Positions 15,986 through 24,487 of a stretch of DNA of 64,000 nt are shown here, in pieces; within the stretch, counting starts at the first letter, position 1, and each line of letters begins with the position of its first letter. Source of the DNA: Sphingopyxis alaskensis RB2256 (lineage in GTDB: Bacteria > Pseudomonadota > Alphaproteobacteria > Sphingomonadales > Sphingomonadaceae); NCBI RefSeq assembly GCF_000013985.1, contig NC_008048.1, positions 744,001 to 808,000 of the forward strand. Reading direction: 5' to 3'. The position numbers and the translations under genes are program-made. The notes beneath the pieces were generated by a model that worked only from the letters and a program-made list of their open reading frames with translations, searched no databases and was not told the origin of the DNA.

Positions 15986-17383
15986 ATGAAATCGAATCAG
16001 CAAATTGTCGTTGATGCCGTGGCCGAAGGCGATGGCGTCAGGCTTTCGATCACAGCCGATGGGCGGACACGTGAATATACGATCGCAGGCAGCAGCCACG
16101 CGGACTACCAGGCATTTTTTTCCCGGCTGGCAGACGATATCGGCTCACGCGCTCCGCATGTGTTTGACGGGCCTGGCGTAGAAACGACCGACTCGGGCGT
16201 TTGGAAACCGCTGATCACCCAGAATCTGAGCCCGCTGACCAGCGCCGGCTATGGTGACCCTGCGGTGCTCAAGACGGACGAAGGTTATTACCTTGTCGCC
16301 ACGTCCAACGATGCCCCCGACGCCTTTCCGATTCTGTTCAGTGCCGATCTCGAACATTGGGAGCATAAGGGATTTGTATTTGCCGAAGGGCATGCGCCCG
16401 AATGGACTGCGCATGGTCGTCATGTCGGGGATTATTGGGCACCCGAAATGGCCAGAGTGGGCGATGAATACTGGCTGGTGTATACCGCTCGCCAGCACAA
16501 CAATGCTCTTGCGATCGGAATGGCCAAAAGTAATCATCCTGAAGGTCCGTGGCGCGACCTCGGGCGACCTCTTATTGCCGGTTTTGCTTATAACACCACA
16601 GGAATGACCCAAGACGGCACACAGCCGGTCATGAGCGGCGGCGTCATCGACAGCCATATCTTCATCGACCGAAATGGCGACCGCTACCTGTACTGGAAAA
16701 GGGACACCAACGGCGTCTGGCCGCGTCCGTTAGCCGGATTGATCGGCAAACGACCCGAACTGATCGAGCAGCTGTTTTCTGCGCCGGCAGACCGCAAAAC
16801 GGCGGCCGTCGCCGCCGCTCTGCTTCCCTTCGCCCAGACACGGCGCCCGATGGAACGTTTCTTCTTCATGCAGCCGTTGATTGAGGCGGTGATTGATAAC
16901 TGGCGTCATGTGAAGGCGACGCTCGCAAGCTATCCCGATGCATCACTGATTTGTGAGGCCATGAGCACACCAATATACGCTCAGCGAATGTCGGAAACCG
17001 GGGAGTTGGTCGGCGACAAGACCGTTGTTCTTGTGAACGATCTTGACTGGGAGGGGCACCTGATCGAGGGTCCGTGGGTTACGTTGCAGGAAAATCGATA
17101 CTGGCTTTTTTACGCCGGAAACGATTTCGGCACACCAGCCTATGGCATCGGTGTCGCGGTTGCCGACCACCCGCTGGGACCATATGAGAAGCAGCCGGAG
17201 CCGTTGCTCAGGTCCAGACCCGATTGGTGGGCGCCGGGGCACGCATCCGTTGCTTCGGGACTCGACGGTAAGCCGCAGTTGTTCTTCCATGCGTTTTTTC
17301 CGAACACGGGCGGATACAACACTTTCAGGGCGCTATTGACGGCAGAATTAACATTCGACCATAAAAAGGTAAGCTTGAAGTAA
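15986..17383 (+). CDS. GH43-like glycoside hydrolase without signal peptide
   Basis: A 465-residue protein with all three GH43 acidic residues: D91 in YGDP, D222 in VIDSH and E361 in IEGPW, plus YWAPE (150-154). It lacks a signal peptide and has about 85 extra residues before the first propeller motif. A mainly helical stretch of about 80 residues (roughly 245-325) is inserted between the second and third catalytic motifs, where ordinary GH43 enzymes have a short loop. It probably acts in the cytosol on imported oligosaccharides. It is transcribed alone, divergently from the PhyH-type gene, with a shared operator candidate between them. The 294 bases after its stop hold no recognisable gene. 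Confidence 0.82.
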   Translation: MKSNQQIVVDAVAEGDGVRLSITADGRTREYTIAGSSHADYQAFFSRLADDIGSRAPHVFDGPGVETTDSGVWKPLITQNLSPLTSAGYGDPAVLKTDEGYYLVATSNDAPDAFPILFSADLEHWEHKGFVFAEGHAPEWTAHGRHVGDYWAPEMARVGDEYWLVYTARQHNNALAIGMAKSNHPEGPWRDLGRPLIAGFAYNTTGMTQDGTQPVMSGGVIDSHIFIDRNGDRYLYWKRDTNGVWPRPLAGLIGKRPELIEQLFSAPADRKTAAVAAALLPFAQTRRPMERFFFMQPLIEAVIDNWRHVKATLASYPDASLICEAMSTPIYAQRMSETGELVGDKTVVLVNDLDWEGHLIEGPWVTLQENRYWLFYAGNDFGTPAYGIGVAVADHPLGPYEKQPEPLLRSRPDWWAPGHASVASGLDGKPQLFFHAFFPNTGGYNTFRALLTAELTFDHKKVSLK

Positions 17384-17677
17384 AACAAAGAATCCAGGTC
17401 GTCGGTAGCGTGACAGATCGTATCGCTCGACGGACTGCCTCTGTCGTGCGGGCGCTCCCGTGTAAAAGCTGGCCCATATCCCTCCCGCTGTGACGATGAC
17501 AATCCTGCACCATCCATGCTGGGACTGAACATTTAGTGGATGAAACATCCGCTCCGCTCCAGGTTCGTATCTTTCCGCATCGAGGACCAGCCTTTGCAAC
17601 GGTCGACAGGGGTGGCCCCCGTGCGCCCCGTGCCAGCCCCTTTCCACTTGCCCTGTCACCTGCTAGGCGCCCGCGCC

Positions 17678-19270
17678 ATGTCCAAGCACCCCGAACGCCG
17701 CACCTTCGCCATCATCTCGCACCCCGACGCGGGCAAGACGACGCTGACCGAGAAACTGCTCGTCGCGGGCGGCGCGATCCACATCGCGGGCGAGGTGAAG
17801 GCGCGCGGCGCGGCACGGCGCGCGCGGTCGGACTGGATGAAAATCGAGCAGCAGCGCGGCATTTCGGTGACGTCTTCGGTGATGACCTTCGAACATGCCG
17901 GGCTGATCTTCAACCTGCTCGACACGCCGGGGCACGAGGATTTCAGCGAGGATACCTATCGCACGCTGACCGCGGTCGACAGCGCGGTGATGGTGATCGA
18001 CGCCGCCAAGGGCATCGAGCCGCAGACGCTGAAGCTGTTCGAGGTGTGCCGCCTGCGCTCGGTGCCGATCATCACCTTCATCAACAAGGTCGATCGCGAG
18101 GGGCAGACGCCGTTCGAGCTGCTCGACGAGATCGCCGACCGGCTCGCGCTCGACGTCTGCCCGATGAACTGGCCGGTCGGCATGGGCGGGCAGTTCGAGG
18201 GGATTTACGACCTGGCCGATCCGGCGCTGATGGTGCCCGGCGGCGATGCGTCGCGCATGTATGAGGGCGAGCGGATCGCGGTTGCGGGACTGGACGATCC
18301 CCGGCTCGCCCAACGCTTGAGCCCCGACGGGCTGGCGCTTTTGAAAGAGGAGACCGAACTCGCGTCGGCCTGTTATGCGCCGTTCGACGTCGCGGCCTAT
18401 CGCGGCGGCGACCTGACGCCGGTGTTTTTCGGGTCGGCGCTCAAGGAGTTCGGCGTCACCGACCTGCTCGCGGGGCTCGCCAGCCACGCGCCGGGACCGC
18501 AGCCGCAACCCGCCGAACCCGCGCCGGTGCGCCCCGACGACGATGCCGTCACCGGCTTCGTGTTCAAGGTACAGGCGAACATGAACCCCGCGCACCGCGA
18601 CCGCATCGCTTTCATGCGGCTCTGTTCGGGCAAGTTCGAGCGCGGGATGCGGTTGATGCAGGGCGGGACCGGCAAGGCGATCGCGATCAGCCGCCCGATG
18701 CTGTTCCTCGCGCAGGACCGCGAAATGGCCGAGGAGGCTTATCCCGGCGACATCATCGGCATTCCGAACCATGGCACGCTGCGCGTCGGCGATACGCTCT
18801 CCGAACGCAGCGACATCATGATCACTGGCCTGCCCAATTTCGCGCCCGAGATCCTGCGCCGCGTCGCGCTGGTCGATCCGACCAAGACCAAGCAGCTGAG
18901 GAAAGCGCTCGACGACATGGCCGAGGAGGGGATCATCCAGGTCTTCTATCCCCAGATCGGCGCCAACATGATCGTCGGCGTCGTTGGCCAGCTGCAACTC
19001 GACGTGCTGATCAGCCGGCTGGAGGCCGAATATAAGGTCGAGGCGAAGCTCGAGGCGTCGCCGTGGGAGACCGCGCGCTGGATCGCGAGCGACGATCCGG
19101 CGGCATTGAAGGCGTTCCAGGCTGACAATCGCGGCGCCGGGGCGATCGACCGCGACGGCGCGCCGGTGTTCATGGCAAAGGATGCGTGGGAGGTCGGCTA
19201 TGTCACCCAGCGCAATCCCGCGATCCGCTTCACCGCGACGAAGGAACGGGTTTTCGCTCCCGCGGGTTGA
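17678..19270 (+). CDS. prfC: Peptide chain release factor 3
   Basis: A 530-residue translational GTPase that recycles RF1/RF2 from the ribosome after termination. G-domain motifs are clear: SHPDAGKTT (G1), DTPGHEDF (G3) and NKVD (G4), followed by EF-G-like domains II and III. An in-frame upstream extension from 17540 is rejected because the conserved N terminus begins at MSKHPERRTFAIISHPDAGK and family length fits this start. It is the first core gene after the galactose locus, and GC content is visibly higher from here on, suggesting the locus boundary lies at 17384-17677. Confidence 0.96.
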   Translation: MSKHPERRTFAIISHPDAGKTTLTEKLLVAGGAIHIAGEVKARGAARRARSDWMKIEQQRGISVTSSVMTFEHAGLIFNLLDTPGHEDFSEDTYRTLTAVDSAVMVIDAAKGIEPQTLKLFEVCRLRSVPIITFINKVDREGQTPFELLDEIADRLALDVCPMNWPVGMGGQFEGIYDLADPALMVPGGDASRMYEGERIAVAGLDDPRLAQRLSPDGLALLKEETELASACYAPFDVAAYRGGDLTPVFFGSALKEFGVTDLLAGLASHAPGPQPQPAEPAPVRPDDDAVTGFVFKVQANMNPAHRDRIAFMRLCSGKFERGMRLMQGGTGKAIAISRPMLFLAQDREMAEEAYPGDIIGIPNHGTLRVGDTLSERSDIMITGLPNFAPEILRRVALVDPTKTKQLRKALDDMAEEGIIQVFYPQIGANMIVGVVGQLQLDVLISRLEAEYKVEAKLEASPWETARWIASDDPAALKAFQADNRGAGAIDRDGAPVFMAKDAWEVGYVTQRNPAIRFTATKERVFAPAG

Positions 19271-19327
19271 TTACGCGCGCCACTTTCGCCACCATGACGT
19301 CACCTTTGTTGGGCGGTGGGGGTGACG

Positions 19328-19798
19328 ATGCGCGGATGGATAGTGGTGCTGGCGGCGGCCGCGGGCAGTGCGTCGGCAATGGCGCAGTCGGCGATCAAAT
19401 TGCCGATCGCGTCCGGGTTCTGGACCAACGACGACCAGCAATGCGCGACGGCGCGCTATGGCTATATCTTTGACGGCAGGCGTTGGGGCTCGGTCTATTA
19501 TTACGGGCCGACGGGCAATCTCGGCCCCGCGGCCGAGTTGCAAGCGATCACCCAGACGCGCGCGGTCGGGGGCGGCTTTACCCAGATGCAGTTCGGCGGC
19601 TTTGACGGTGCGGGCTATTTCCGCATCAAGGCGACCGGCACCGATCGCGCGCTCTACCGTGTCGGCGCGCCTTTTCGCGACGAGATTCAGGTCGCCGATG
19701 AGAGGCTGATCCGCTGTTCCTATCAGGCGATGTCGCCCAAGATGAAGGCCGCGATGCGGCGTTTCGCGCCCGCGCTCGCTAGGGTCAGGACCCATTAA
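19328..19798 (+). CDS. Secreted protein of unknown function, 3' end formed by a repeat element
   Basis: A 156-residue protein with a signal peptide (cleavage after SAMAQ, about residue 20). No family recognised. The mature part contains a short aromatic propeller-like segment (GYIFDGRRWGSVYYYGP) and two cysteines. The last residues, RVRTH, and the stop are encoded by the left terminal inverted repeat of the 268-bp element at 19780-20047, so the original C terminus has probably been replaced. An ATG at 19328 preceded by GGTGGGGG is chosen over the GTG at 19316. Confidence 0.6.
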   Translation: MRGWIVVLAAAAGSASAMAQSAIKLPIASGFWTNDDQQCATARYGYIFDGRRWGSVYYYGPTGNLGPAAELQAITQTRAVGGGFTQMQFGGFDGAGYFRIKATGTDRALYRVGAPFRDEIQVADERLIRCSYQAMSPKMKAAMRRFAPALARVRTH

Positions 19799-20047
19799 TT
19801 ACCCGTTCGAGGTTTGAAGCGATTTTGCTCAGGGCGAGGAGAAAAGGCGCAGGAATATAGATATATTTCAAGACTTTTCGACGCTGCCATGGGCAAAATC
19901 GGTCAAATCCCGAAGGGACGCCGAAATGGCTTCAATCTCGGACCTTCGCGGCCTTGCGGGTAGCGATGCTACCCGCCGCACCCGCCAAGGCCCGATATCT
20001 TCGCCATTTCGACGCCTCGAACGGGTAATTAATGGGTCCTGACCCTA
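19780..20047. mobile_element. MITE-like element with perfect 33-bp terminal inverted repeats
   Basis: The first 33 bases (19780-19812, beginning TAGGGTCAGGACCC and ending CGTTCGAGG) are repeated as an exact reverse complement at 20015-20047. The 268-bp unit has no ORF of note. It contains an internal perfect hairpin, GCGGGTAGC (19956-19964) and GCTACCCGC (19968-19976), nested in a longer GGCCTTG/CAAGGCC stem. Both ends finish in TA, compatible with a TA target duplication as made by IS630/mariner-type transposases. That would make it a non-autonomous element. It supplies the stop codons of both flanking genes. Confidence 0.75.
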
Positions 20048-21175
20048 AATAAGGCTGAGCAGGTCGGCGGGGGCGGGGGCTTCGTCCCCCTCCTCCTCTT
20101 CGCCCTCGAACTTGCTCAGCGTGACACCGAGCAGGCGGATGCCCTGTTCGCTGGGCAGCAGGGGAGCCAGGATTGCCTCGCCCACCGCGAGCAGGCTGGC
20201 GCCATCGCGGATCGGCGAAGGCACCGACTTCGCGCGCGTGATCGTGCGGAAATCGGCGTAGCGCAACTTCAGCGTCACCGTGCGCCCGCGTGCGCCCTTT
20301 TTCACCGCGCGGTCCCATACCACGGTGCAGACATGCGCCAGCGCCTCGCGGATTTCGGTATCGGTGATCAGGTCGTTGAAGAAGGTGCGCTCGCCGCCCA
20401 AGGATTTGAGCGGCCGGTTCGACTTGACGCGGCGATGGTCGATCCCGCGGGCAAGGTTATAGAGCCATTCGGCGCTGTTGGCGAAATGCTCGGCGAGCCA
20501 CAACGGATCTTTCGCGGCTAGGTCGGCGCCCGAAAAGACGCCGAGCCCCTCCATTTTTGCCGCGGTAACAGGGCCGATGCCGTGGAAACGACGGATCGAC
20601 AGCGTCTGGACAAAGGCGGCGCCCTTGCCCGGCGGGATGACGGTGAGGCCGTCCGGCTTGTTCTGGTCCGACGCCAGCTTGGCGATGAACTTGTTATAGG
20701 ATACCCCGGCCGAGGCGGTGAGCCCGGTTTCTTCGCGGATGCGGCGGCGGATCAGCCGCGCGGTCGCGGTCGCGCTGCCGAGTCCCGCCTTGTCGGCGCT
20801 GACGTCGAGATAGGCCTCGTCGAGCGACAGCGGCTCGACCTCGTCGGCATAATCGCGGAAAATCGCGCGGATCTGATGCGACACCTCGCGGTAAACCTCG
20901 AAACGCGGCGGCACGAAGATGAGGCCGGGGCACTGGCGCTTCGCGGTAATGCTGGGCATTGCCGAGCGTACGCCGAACCGCCGCGCCTCATAGGAGGCGG
21001 CCGCAACGACGCCGCGCCGCGACGATCCGCCGACCGCAACCGGCTTGCCGCGGAGCGCGGGATCGTCGCGCTGTTCGACCGAAGCGTAAAAGGCGTCCAT
21101 GTCGACGTGGATGATCTTGCGGACCGGGGGCGGGTCCGCGCCGTCGTCGAGGCCATGATCGTCGCTGTCGTCCAC
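20045..21175 (-). CDS. dinB: DNA polymerase IV (Y family)
   Basis: A 376-residue translesion polymerase. Motifs include HVDMDAFYASVE (first catalytic aspartate), SLDEAYLDVS (second and third acidic residues), GVSYNKFIAKLASDQNKPDG, GIGPVTAAKM (helix-hairpin-helix) and a little-finger domain with TVTLKLRYADF. An acidic linker (EGEEEEGDE) leads to a terminal LLSLI. The stop codon TAG is within the right inverted repeat of the 268-bp element, so the last residues, where Pol IV normally carries its beta-clamp-binding peptide, may have been altered or shortened by insertion. The catalytic part is complete. Confidence 0.95.
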   Translation of the reverse strand: MDDSDDHGLDDGADPPPVRKIIHVDMDAFYASVEQRDDPALRGKPVAVGGSSRRGVVAAASYEARRFGVRSAMPSITAKRQCPGLIFVPPRFEVYREVSHQIRAIFRDYADEVEPLSLDEAYLDVSADKAGLGSATATARLIRRRIREETGLTASAGVSYNKFIAKLASDQNKPDGLTVIPPGKGAAFVQTLSIRRFHGIGPVTAAKMEGLGVFSGADLAAKDPLWLAEHFANSAEWLYNLARGIDHRRVKSNRPLKSLGGERTFFNDLITDTEIREALAHVCTVVWDRAVKKGARGRTVTLKLRYADFRTITRAKSVPSPIRDGASLLAVGEAILAPLLPSEQGIRLLGVTLSKFEGEEEEGDEAPAPADLLSLI

Positions 21176-21276
21176 AACGCAAAGCTATCATGTTGCCATG
21201 ATGTTCTCAATGGCGCGCGTGACGTCGCGCTTGACGGCGACCGATCAAAATGGCAATCGCCGCCGACCTTGGACGA

Positions 21277-21350
21277 GCGGGTATAGCATAGTGGTAATGC
21301 TCTAGCCTTCCAAGCTAGCTAGGCGGGTTCGATTCCCGCTACCCGCTCCA
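21277..21350 (+). tRNA. tRNA-Gly (anticodon UCC)
   Basis: A cloverleaf with acceptor GCGGGTA paired to TACCCGC, discriminator T and an encoded CCA (21348-21350). The anticodon stem CTAGC/GCTAG encloses loop CTTCCAA with anticodon TCC. The T arm GCGGG-TTCGATT-CCCGC is perfect. It stands alone between dinB and the EF-hand gene. Confidence 0.97.
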
Positions 21351-21424
21351 CCGCCATCAGTTATCAAGATGGGTGCTCGGCGTTTGGCCATTTCCCTTGC
21401 ACCGCGATGAATGGCGGCGCCTTA

Positions 21425-21444
21425 TTGCGACAATTTGCGACAAT
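21425..21444 (+). promoter_or_regulatory. Tandem 10-bp direct repeat, probable response-regulator site
   Basis: TTGCGACAAT occurs twice head to tail (21425-21434 and 21435-21444), about 100 nt before the EF-hand gene start. The hexamer GCGACA repeats with 10-bp period, the usual layout for OmpR/PhoB-type regulators. An equivalent GCGACAC repeat lies before the RcnB-like gene at 43281-43300. The OmpR-type regulator at 22297 is the nearest candidate ligand. Confidence 0.5.
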
Positions 21445-21544
21445 TTTTCGGCAACCCGGCACGGCGTTGGGACAAATCGCGACTAAAAACCCTTCATCGC
21501 GAGCGCGGGCCTTTTCCTCGCATCGCCACGAAGGAGTTTTGGAC

Positions 21545-22156
21545 GTGAACAGAAAGATCGCTCTATTGACGCTGGGCGCTGCCTTGATCGCGGTGCCCGG
21601 CTTTGCCGCCGCTGGCGGCGGCCCGCGCGGCGACGCCGATGGTAATGGCACGTTGACGCGCGCCGAGGCCGAGGCCCACGCGACCCGGGCGTTCGCGCGG
21701 ATGGATACGAACAAGGACGGTAAGCTCGACGCCGCCGACCGCACCGCCAAGCGCGCCGAAATGCAGGCCAGGATGTTCGAGCGGATCGACGCCGACAAGG
21801 ACGGCAATATCAGCCGCGCCGAATGGGATCAGCATGGCGCCGATCGTGCGGCGAAGCGCGCCGAACGCGGCGAGAAACGCGCCGCAGCGGGCGAAGACGG
21901 CAAGGGCAGGCGCCACGCGATGCGCGGCCATCACGGCAAGCGCGGCGGCCATCACGCGATGATGATGGCCAGGGCCGATACCGACGGCGACAAGGCGATC
22001 AGCCAGGCCGAGTTCCAGACGGCTGCGCTCGCGCGTTTCGACGCCGCCGATGCGAACAGGGACAAGCAGGTAACCGCCGAGGAACGCCAGGCCGCCCGCG
22101 AGGCGAAACGCGCCGAATGGCGCGCCAAACGCGCGGCCGCCGCGACCGGCGAGTAA
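21545..22156 (+). CDS. Exported EF-hand protein with a His/Met-rich segment
   Basis: A 203-residue protein with a signal peptide (about residues 1-23) and five EF-hand-type loops beginning at residues 30, 54, 82, 145 and 169 (for example DTNKDGKLDAAD and DADKDGNISRAE). Between loops three and four lies a His/Met-rich stretch (124-141) likely to bind transition metals. It would sit in the periplasm as a Ca2+ or metal buffer or sensor. The GTG at 21545 is chosen because AAGGAG lies eight bases upstream and the signal peptide starts there; a longer in-frame version is rejected. The two-component genes begin 140 nt downstream. A tandem direct repeat at 21425 suggests regulated expression. Confidence 0.83.
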   Translation: MNRKIALLTLGAALIAVPGFAAAGGGPRGDADGNGTLTRAEAEAHATRAFARMDTNKDGKLDAADRTAKRAEMQARMFERIDADKDGNISRAEWDQHGADRAAKRAERGEKRAAAGEDGKGRRHAMRGHHGKRGGHHAMMMARADTDGDKAISQAEFQTAALARFDAADANRDKQVTAEERQAAREAKRAEWRAKRAAAATGE

Positions 22157-22241
22157 GCCATTCTGGCAAGGGCGACGGGCGGCGCGATGCTTCCTCCCCC
22201 CCCTCCCGGCATTGCCTTTGCCGCCGGTCCCTGCCAGCTAT

Positions 22242-22271
22242 CGCCCACCGGTCGTTCGCGGTCGGTGGGCG
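22242..22271. other. Intergenic hairpin between the EF-hand gene and the response regulator
   Basis: CGCCCACCG (22242-22250) and CGGTGGGCG (22263-22271) form a perfect 9-bp stem with a 12-base loop. There is no following T run, so it is not a classical intrinsic terminator. It may protect the upstream mRNA end or attenuate read-through into the two-component genes. Confidence 0.4.
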
Positions 22272-22296
22272 AACCAGCTTGAGTGACGGAACCCCG

Positions 22297-23031
22297 ATGA
22301 CCGATAGCGACATGCCGCGCATCCTGCTGATCGACGACGAACCGTCGATCCGCGAGCCGCTGGGCGAATATCTGACCGCGCAGGGCTTTGCCGTGACCGA
22401 TGCCGCGAGCGCCGCCGAGGCGCGATCGGTGCTGCGCGCCAAATCGGTCGACCTTGTGGTCAGCGACATCATGATGCCCGGCGAGGACGGACTCTCGCTC
22501 ACCCGCCACCTGCGCGAGACGAGCAGCATCCCGGTCATCCTGCTGACCGCGCGCGCCGAGGATACCGAACGGATCATCGGACTGGAGATCGGCGCCGACG
22601 ATTATGTCGTCAAACCCTTCAACCCTCGCGAACTGGTCGCGCGCATCCGCACGGTGCTGCGCCGGACGCAGCAGAACGGGCGCTCGCTCGACGCGGGCGG
22701 CACCTGCTATGCCTTTGGCGACTGGGTGCTTCGCGAAGTCGAGCGCGTTCTGGTCGATGGAAAGGGGAGCGAAGTCGCGCTGTCGTCGGGCGAATATCAC
22801 CTGCTCCACGCGCTGGTGCGCCACCCGCGGCAGGTGATGAGCCGTGACCGGCTGCTCGATCTGGTGCGCGGGCGCGAGGCCGATATTTTCGATCGCGCGA
22901 TCGACAATCTGGTCAGTCGGCTGCGCAAGAAGATCGAGGCCGATCCCGCGCATCCGCAGATCGTCAAGACCGTCTGGGGCGGGGGTTATACGCTCGCGTG
23001 CGAGGTCAAGCGACTGGGCCCCGCTGCGTGA
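22297..23031 (+). CDS. OmpR-family response regulator
   Basis: A 244-residue two-component regulator. The receiver domain has the acidic pocket DDE (13-15), phosphoacceptor D57 in VVSDIMMPG, T in LLTARAE and K in VVKPF. The C-terminal winged helix (about 140-235) contains VALSSGEYHLLHALVRHP and a recognition region ending TVWGGGYTLA. The ATG at 22297 is used; an earlier in-frame extension is out of line with the family. It overlaps the kinase start by 4 nt (GTGA). The direct-repeat boxes at 21425 and 43281 fit the binding style of this class, but the target is unproven. Confidence 0.93.
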   Translation: MTDSDMPRILLIDDEPSIREPLGEYLTAQGFAVTDAASAAEARSVLRAKSVDLVVSDIMMPGEDGLSLTRHLRETSSIPVILLTARAEDTERIIGLEIGADDYVVKPFNPRELVARIRTVLRRTQQNGRSLDAGGTCYAFGDWVLREVERVLVDGKGSEVALSSGEYHLLHALVRHPRQVMSRDRLLDLVRGREADIFDRAIDNLVSRLRKKIEADPAHPQIVKTVWGGGYTLACEVKRLGPAA

Positions 23032-24377
23032 GGCTGCGACTTTGGCCCCGCAGCCTGATCGGGCAGCTGGTCTTCGCGGTCGCGGTGATGCTGTTCGTCG
23101 CGCAGGCGGTCAATTTTGCGCTGCTCGTGCGCGGACAAAAGCAACAGATGCTCGCGCATGGCGGCGGCATGGCGGTGGCGCGGATCATCGATGCGATCGA
23201 CCGCCACGAAAGCGGCCGGATCGCGGCGATGCCCGATCGCCGCCAGCGTTCTGGCCGGGCGCGCATCCCGAAACTCTGGGTCGGCGCCAGCGCGCCGCCG
23301 GTGCCCGAGCGCGCGGTCGCGCTGCCGGCGATGGCGGACTATGTGCACGACCTGCTCGCCGAGGCCGAGGTCGATGCCGCAGCCGTCACCGCGTGGGCCT
23401 TGCCGCAGCGGCCGCGGCTGGGGCGCACACGGCTGCCCGGTCGCACCGTGCTCGTCGTCGCCGAGGTGGATGGGCGCTTCTATGGCGTACGCACCCGCGT
23501 CGCGCCCGACGGTCGCCGCTTGCAGGGCTTCCTCGTCTGGCAGACGCTGTCGCTCTACCTCTTGCTGCTGATCCCGATCCTCGTGATCGCGTGGCGCGTC
23601 GCCGCGCCGCTCCGCGACCTGACGCGCGCGGCGCGCGCCAGCCCTGCGCTGCACGAGGCGGTGCCGCTCGCGGAGGCGGGACCGTCGGACGTGCGCGACC
23701 TGATTGCGGCTTTCAACGCCTATCGCGCGCGCATCGCGGCGATGCTGGCCGACAAGGACCGGATGCTCGGCGCGGTCGGGCATGACTTGCGCACCCCGCT
23801 TGCCAGCCTGCGCGTCCGCGTCGAGCAGGTCGAGGATGATCGGCTGCGCGACAAGATGATCGCCAGCATCGACGAAATGACCGCGATGCTGACCGATATA
23901 TTGGCGCTGGCGCGGTCGGGCGCGGGGACCGAGGCGGTCGGGGCGCTCGCACTGGACGAACTCGTCGGCGAAATCATTGCCGACTATCGCGAGCGCGGCA
24001 AGGATGTCGCGGCGGGGGCGTTGGCCCCGGCGACGGTGCACGCGCGGCCGATGCTGCTGAAGCGCGCGGTGCGCAACCTCGTCGACAATGCCGTCGCCTA
24101 TGGCGTGCGCGCGCGGCTGTCGGTGATGGTAGAGGGCGGCAAGGCGCGGATTATCGTGTCGGACGACGGCCCCGGCCTGACCGACGAGCAGATCCGTACG
24201 CTGGTCGAACCCTTCGCGCGTGGCGAGTTGTCGCGCAACCGTGCGACTGGCGGTGCTGGCCTGGGCCTGTCGATCGCCCGCGAAATTGCGGAGGGCGAGG
24301 GAGGAACGCTGACACTTGCGAACCGCGCGGGCGGCGGGCTCGATGCGGTGATCGCGTTGCCGGTTCAGGGGCGGTGA
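23028..24377 (+). CDS. EnvZ-type sensor histidine kinase
   Basis: A 449-residue inner-membrane kinase partner of the preceding regulator. It has a first membrane helix (about 11-34), a periplasmic domain of about 140 residues, a second helix (about 172-193), a HAMP linker, an H box with H252 in GHDLRTPLASLR, an N box (RNLVDNAVAYG), G1 (SDDGPGLTDEQ) and G2 (GGAGLGLSIA). The start GTG at 23028 lies in the regulator stop, so the pair is translationally coupled. The periplasmic domain has no family I recognise. The nearby exported metal-binding EF-hand protein hints at a cation or envelope signal. Confidence 0.93.
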   Translation: MRLRLWPRSLIGQLVFAVAVMLFVAQAVNFALLVRGQKQQMLAHGGGMAVARIIDAIDRHESGRIAAMPDRRQRSGRARIPKLWVGASAPPVPERAVALPAMADYVHDLLAEAEVDAAAVTAWALPQRPRLGRTRLPGRTVLVVAEVDGRFYGVRTRVAPDGRRLQGFLVWQTLSLYLLLLIPILVIAWRVAAPLRDLTRAARASPALHEAVPLAEAGPSDVRDLIAAFNAYRARIAAMLADKDRMLGAVGHDLRTPLASLRVRVEQVEDDRLRDKMIASIDEMTAMLTDILALARSGAGTEAVGALALDELVGEIIADYRERGKDVAAGALAPATVHARPMLLKRAVRNLVDNAVAYGVRARLSVMVEGGKARIIVSDDGPGLTDEQIRTLVEPFARGELSRNRATGGAGLGLSIAREIAEGEGGTLTLANRAGGGLDAVIALPVQGR

Positions 24378-24487
24378 GCCGCCATAGCCCGCGCCCCTGA
24401 AGGGAAGAGAACCACTTTGACCGCCTTTGAACCTTCCCACTCGATGCAAATGGCGTCGCAAAGCCGGACGTCCCCAATCGTCCCCAA

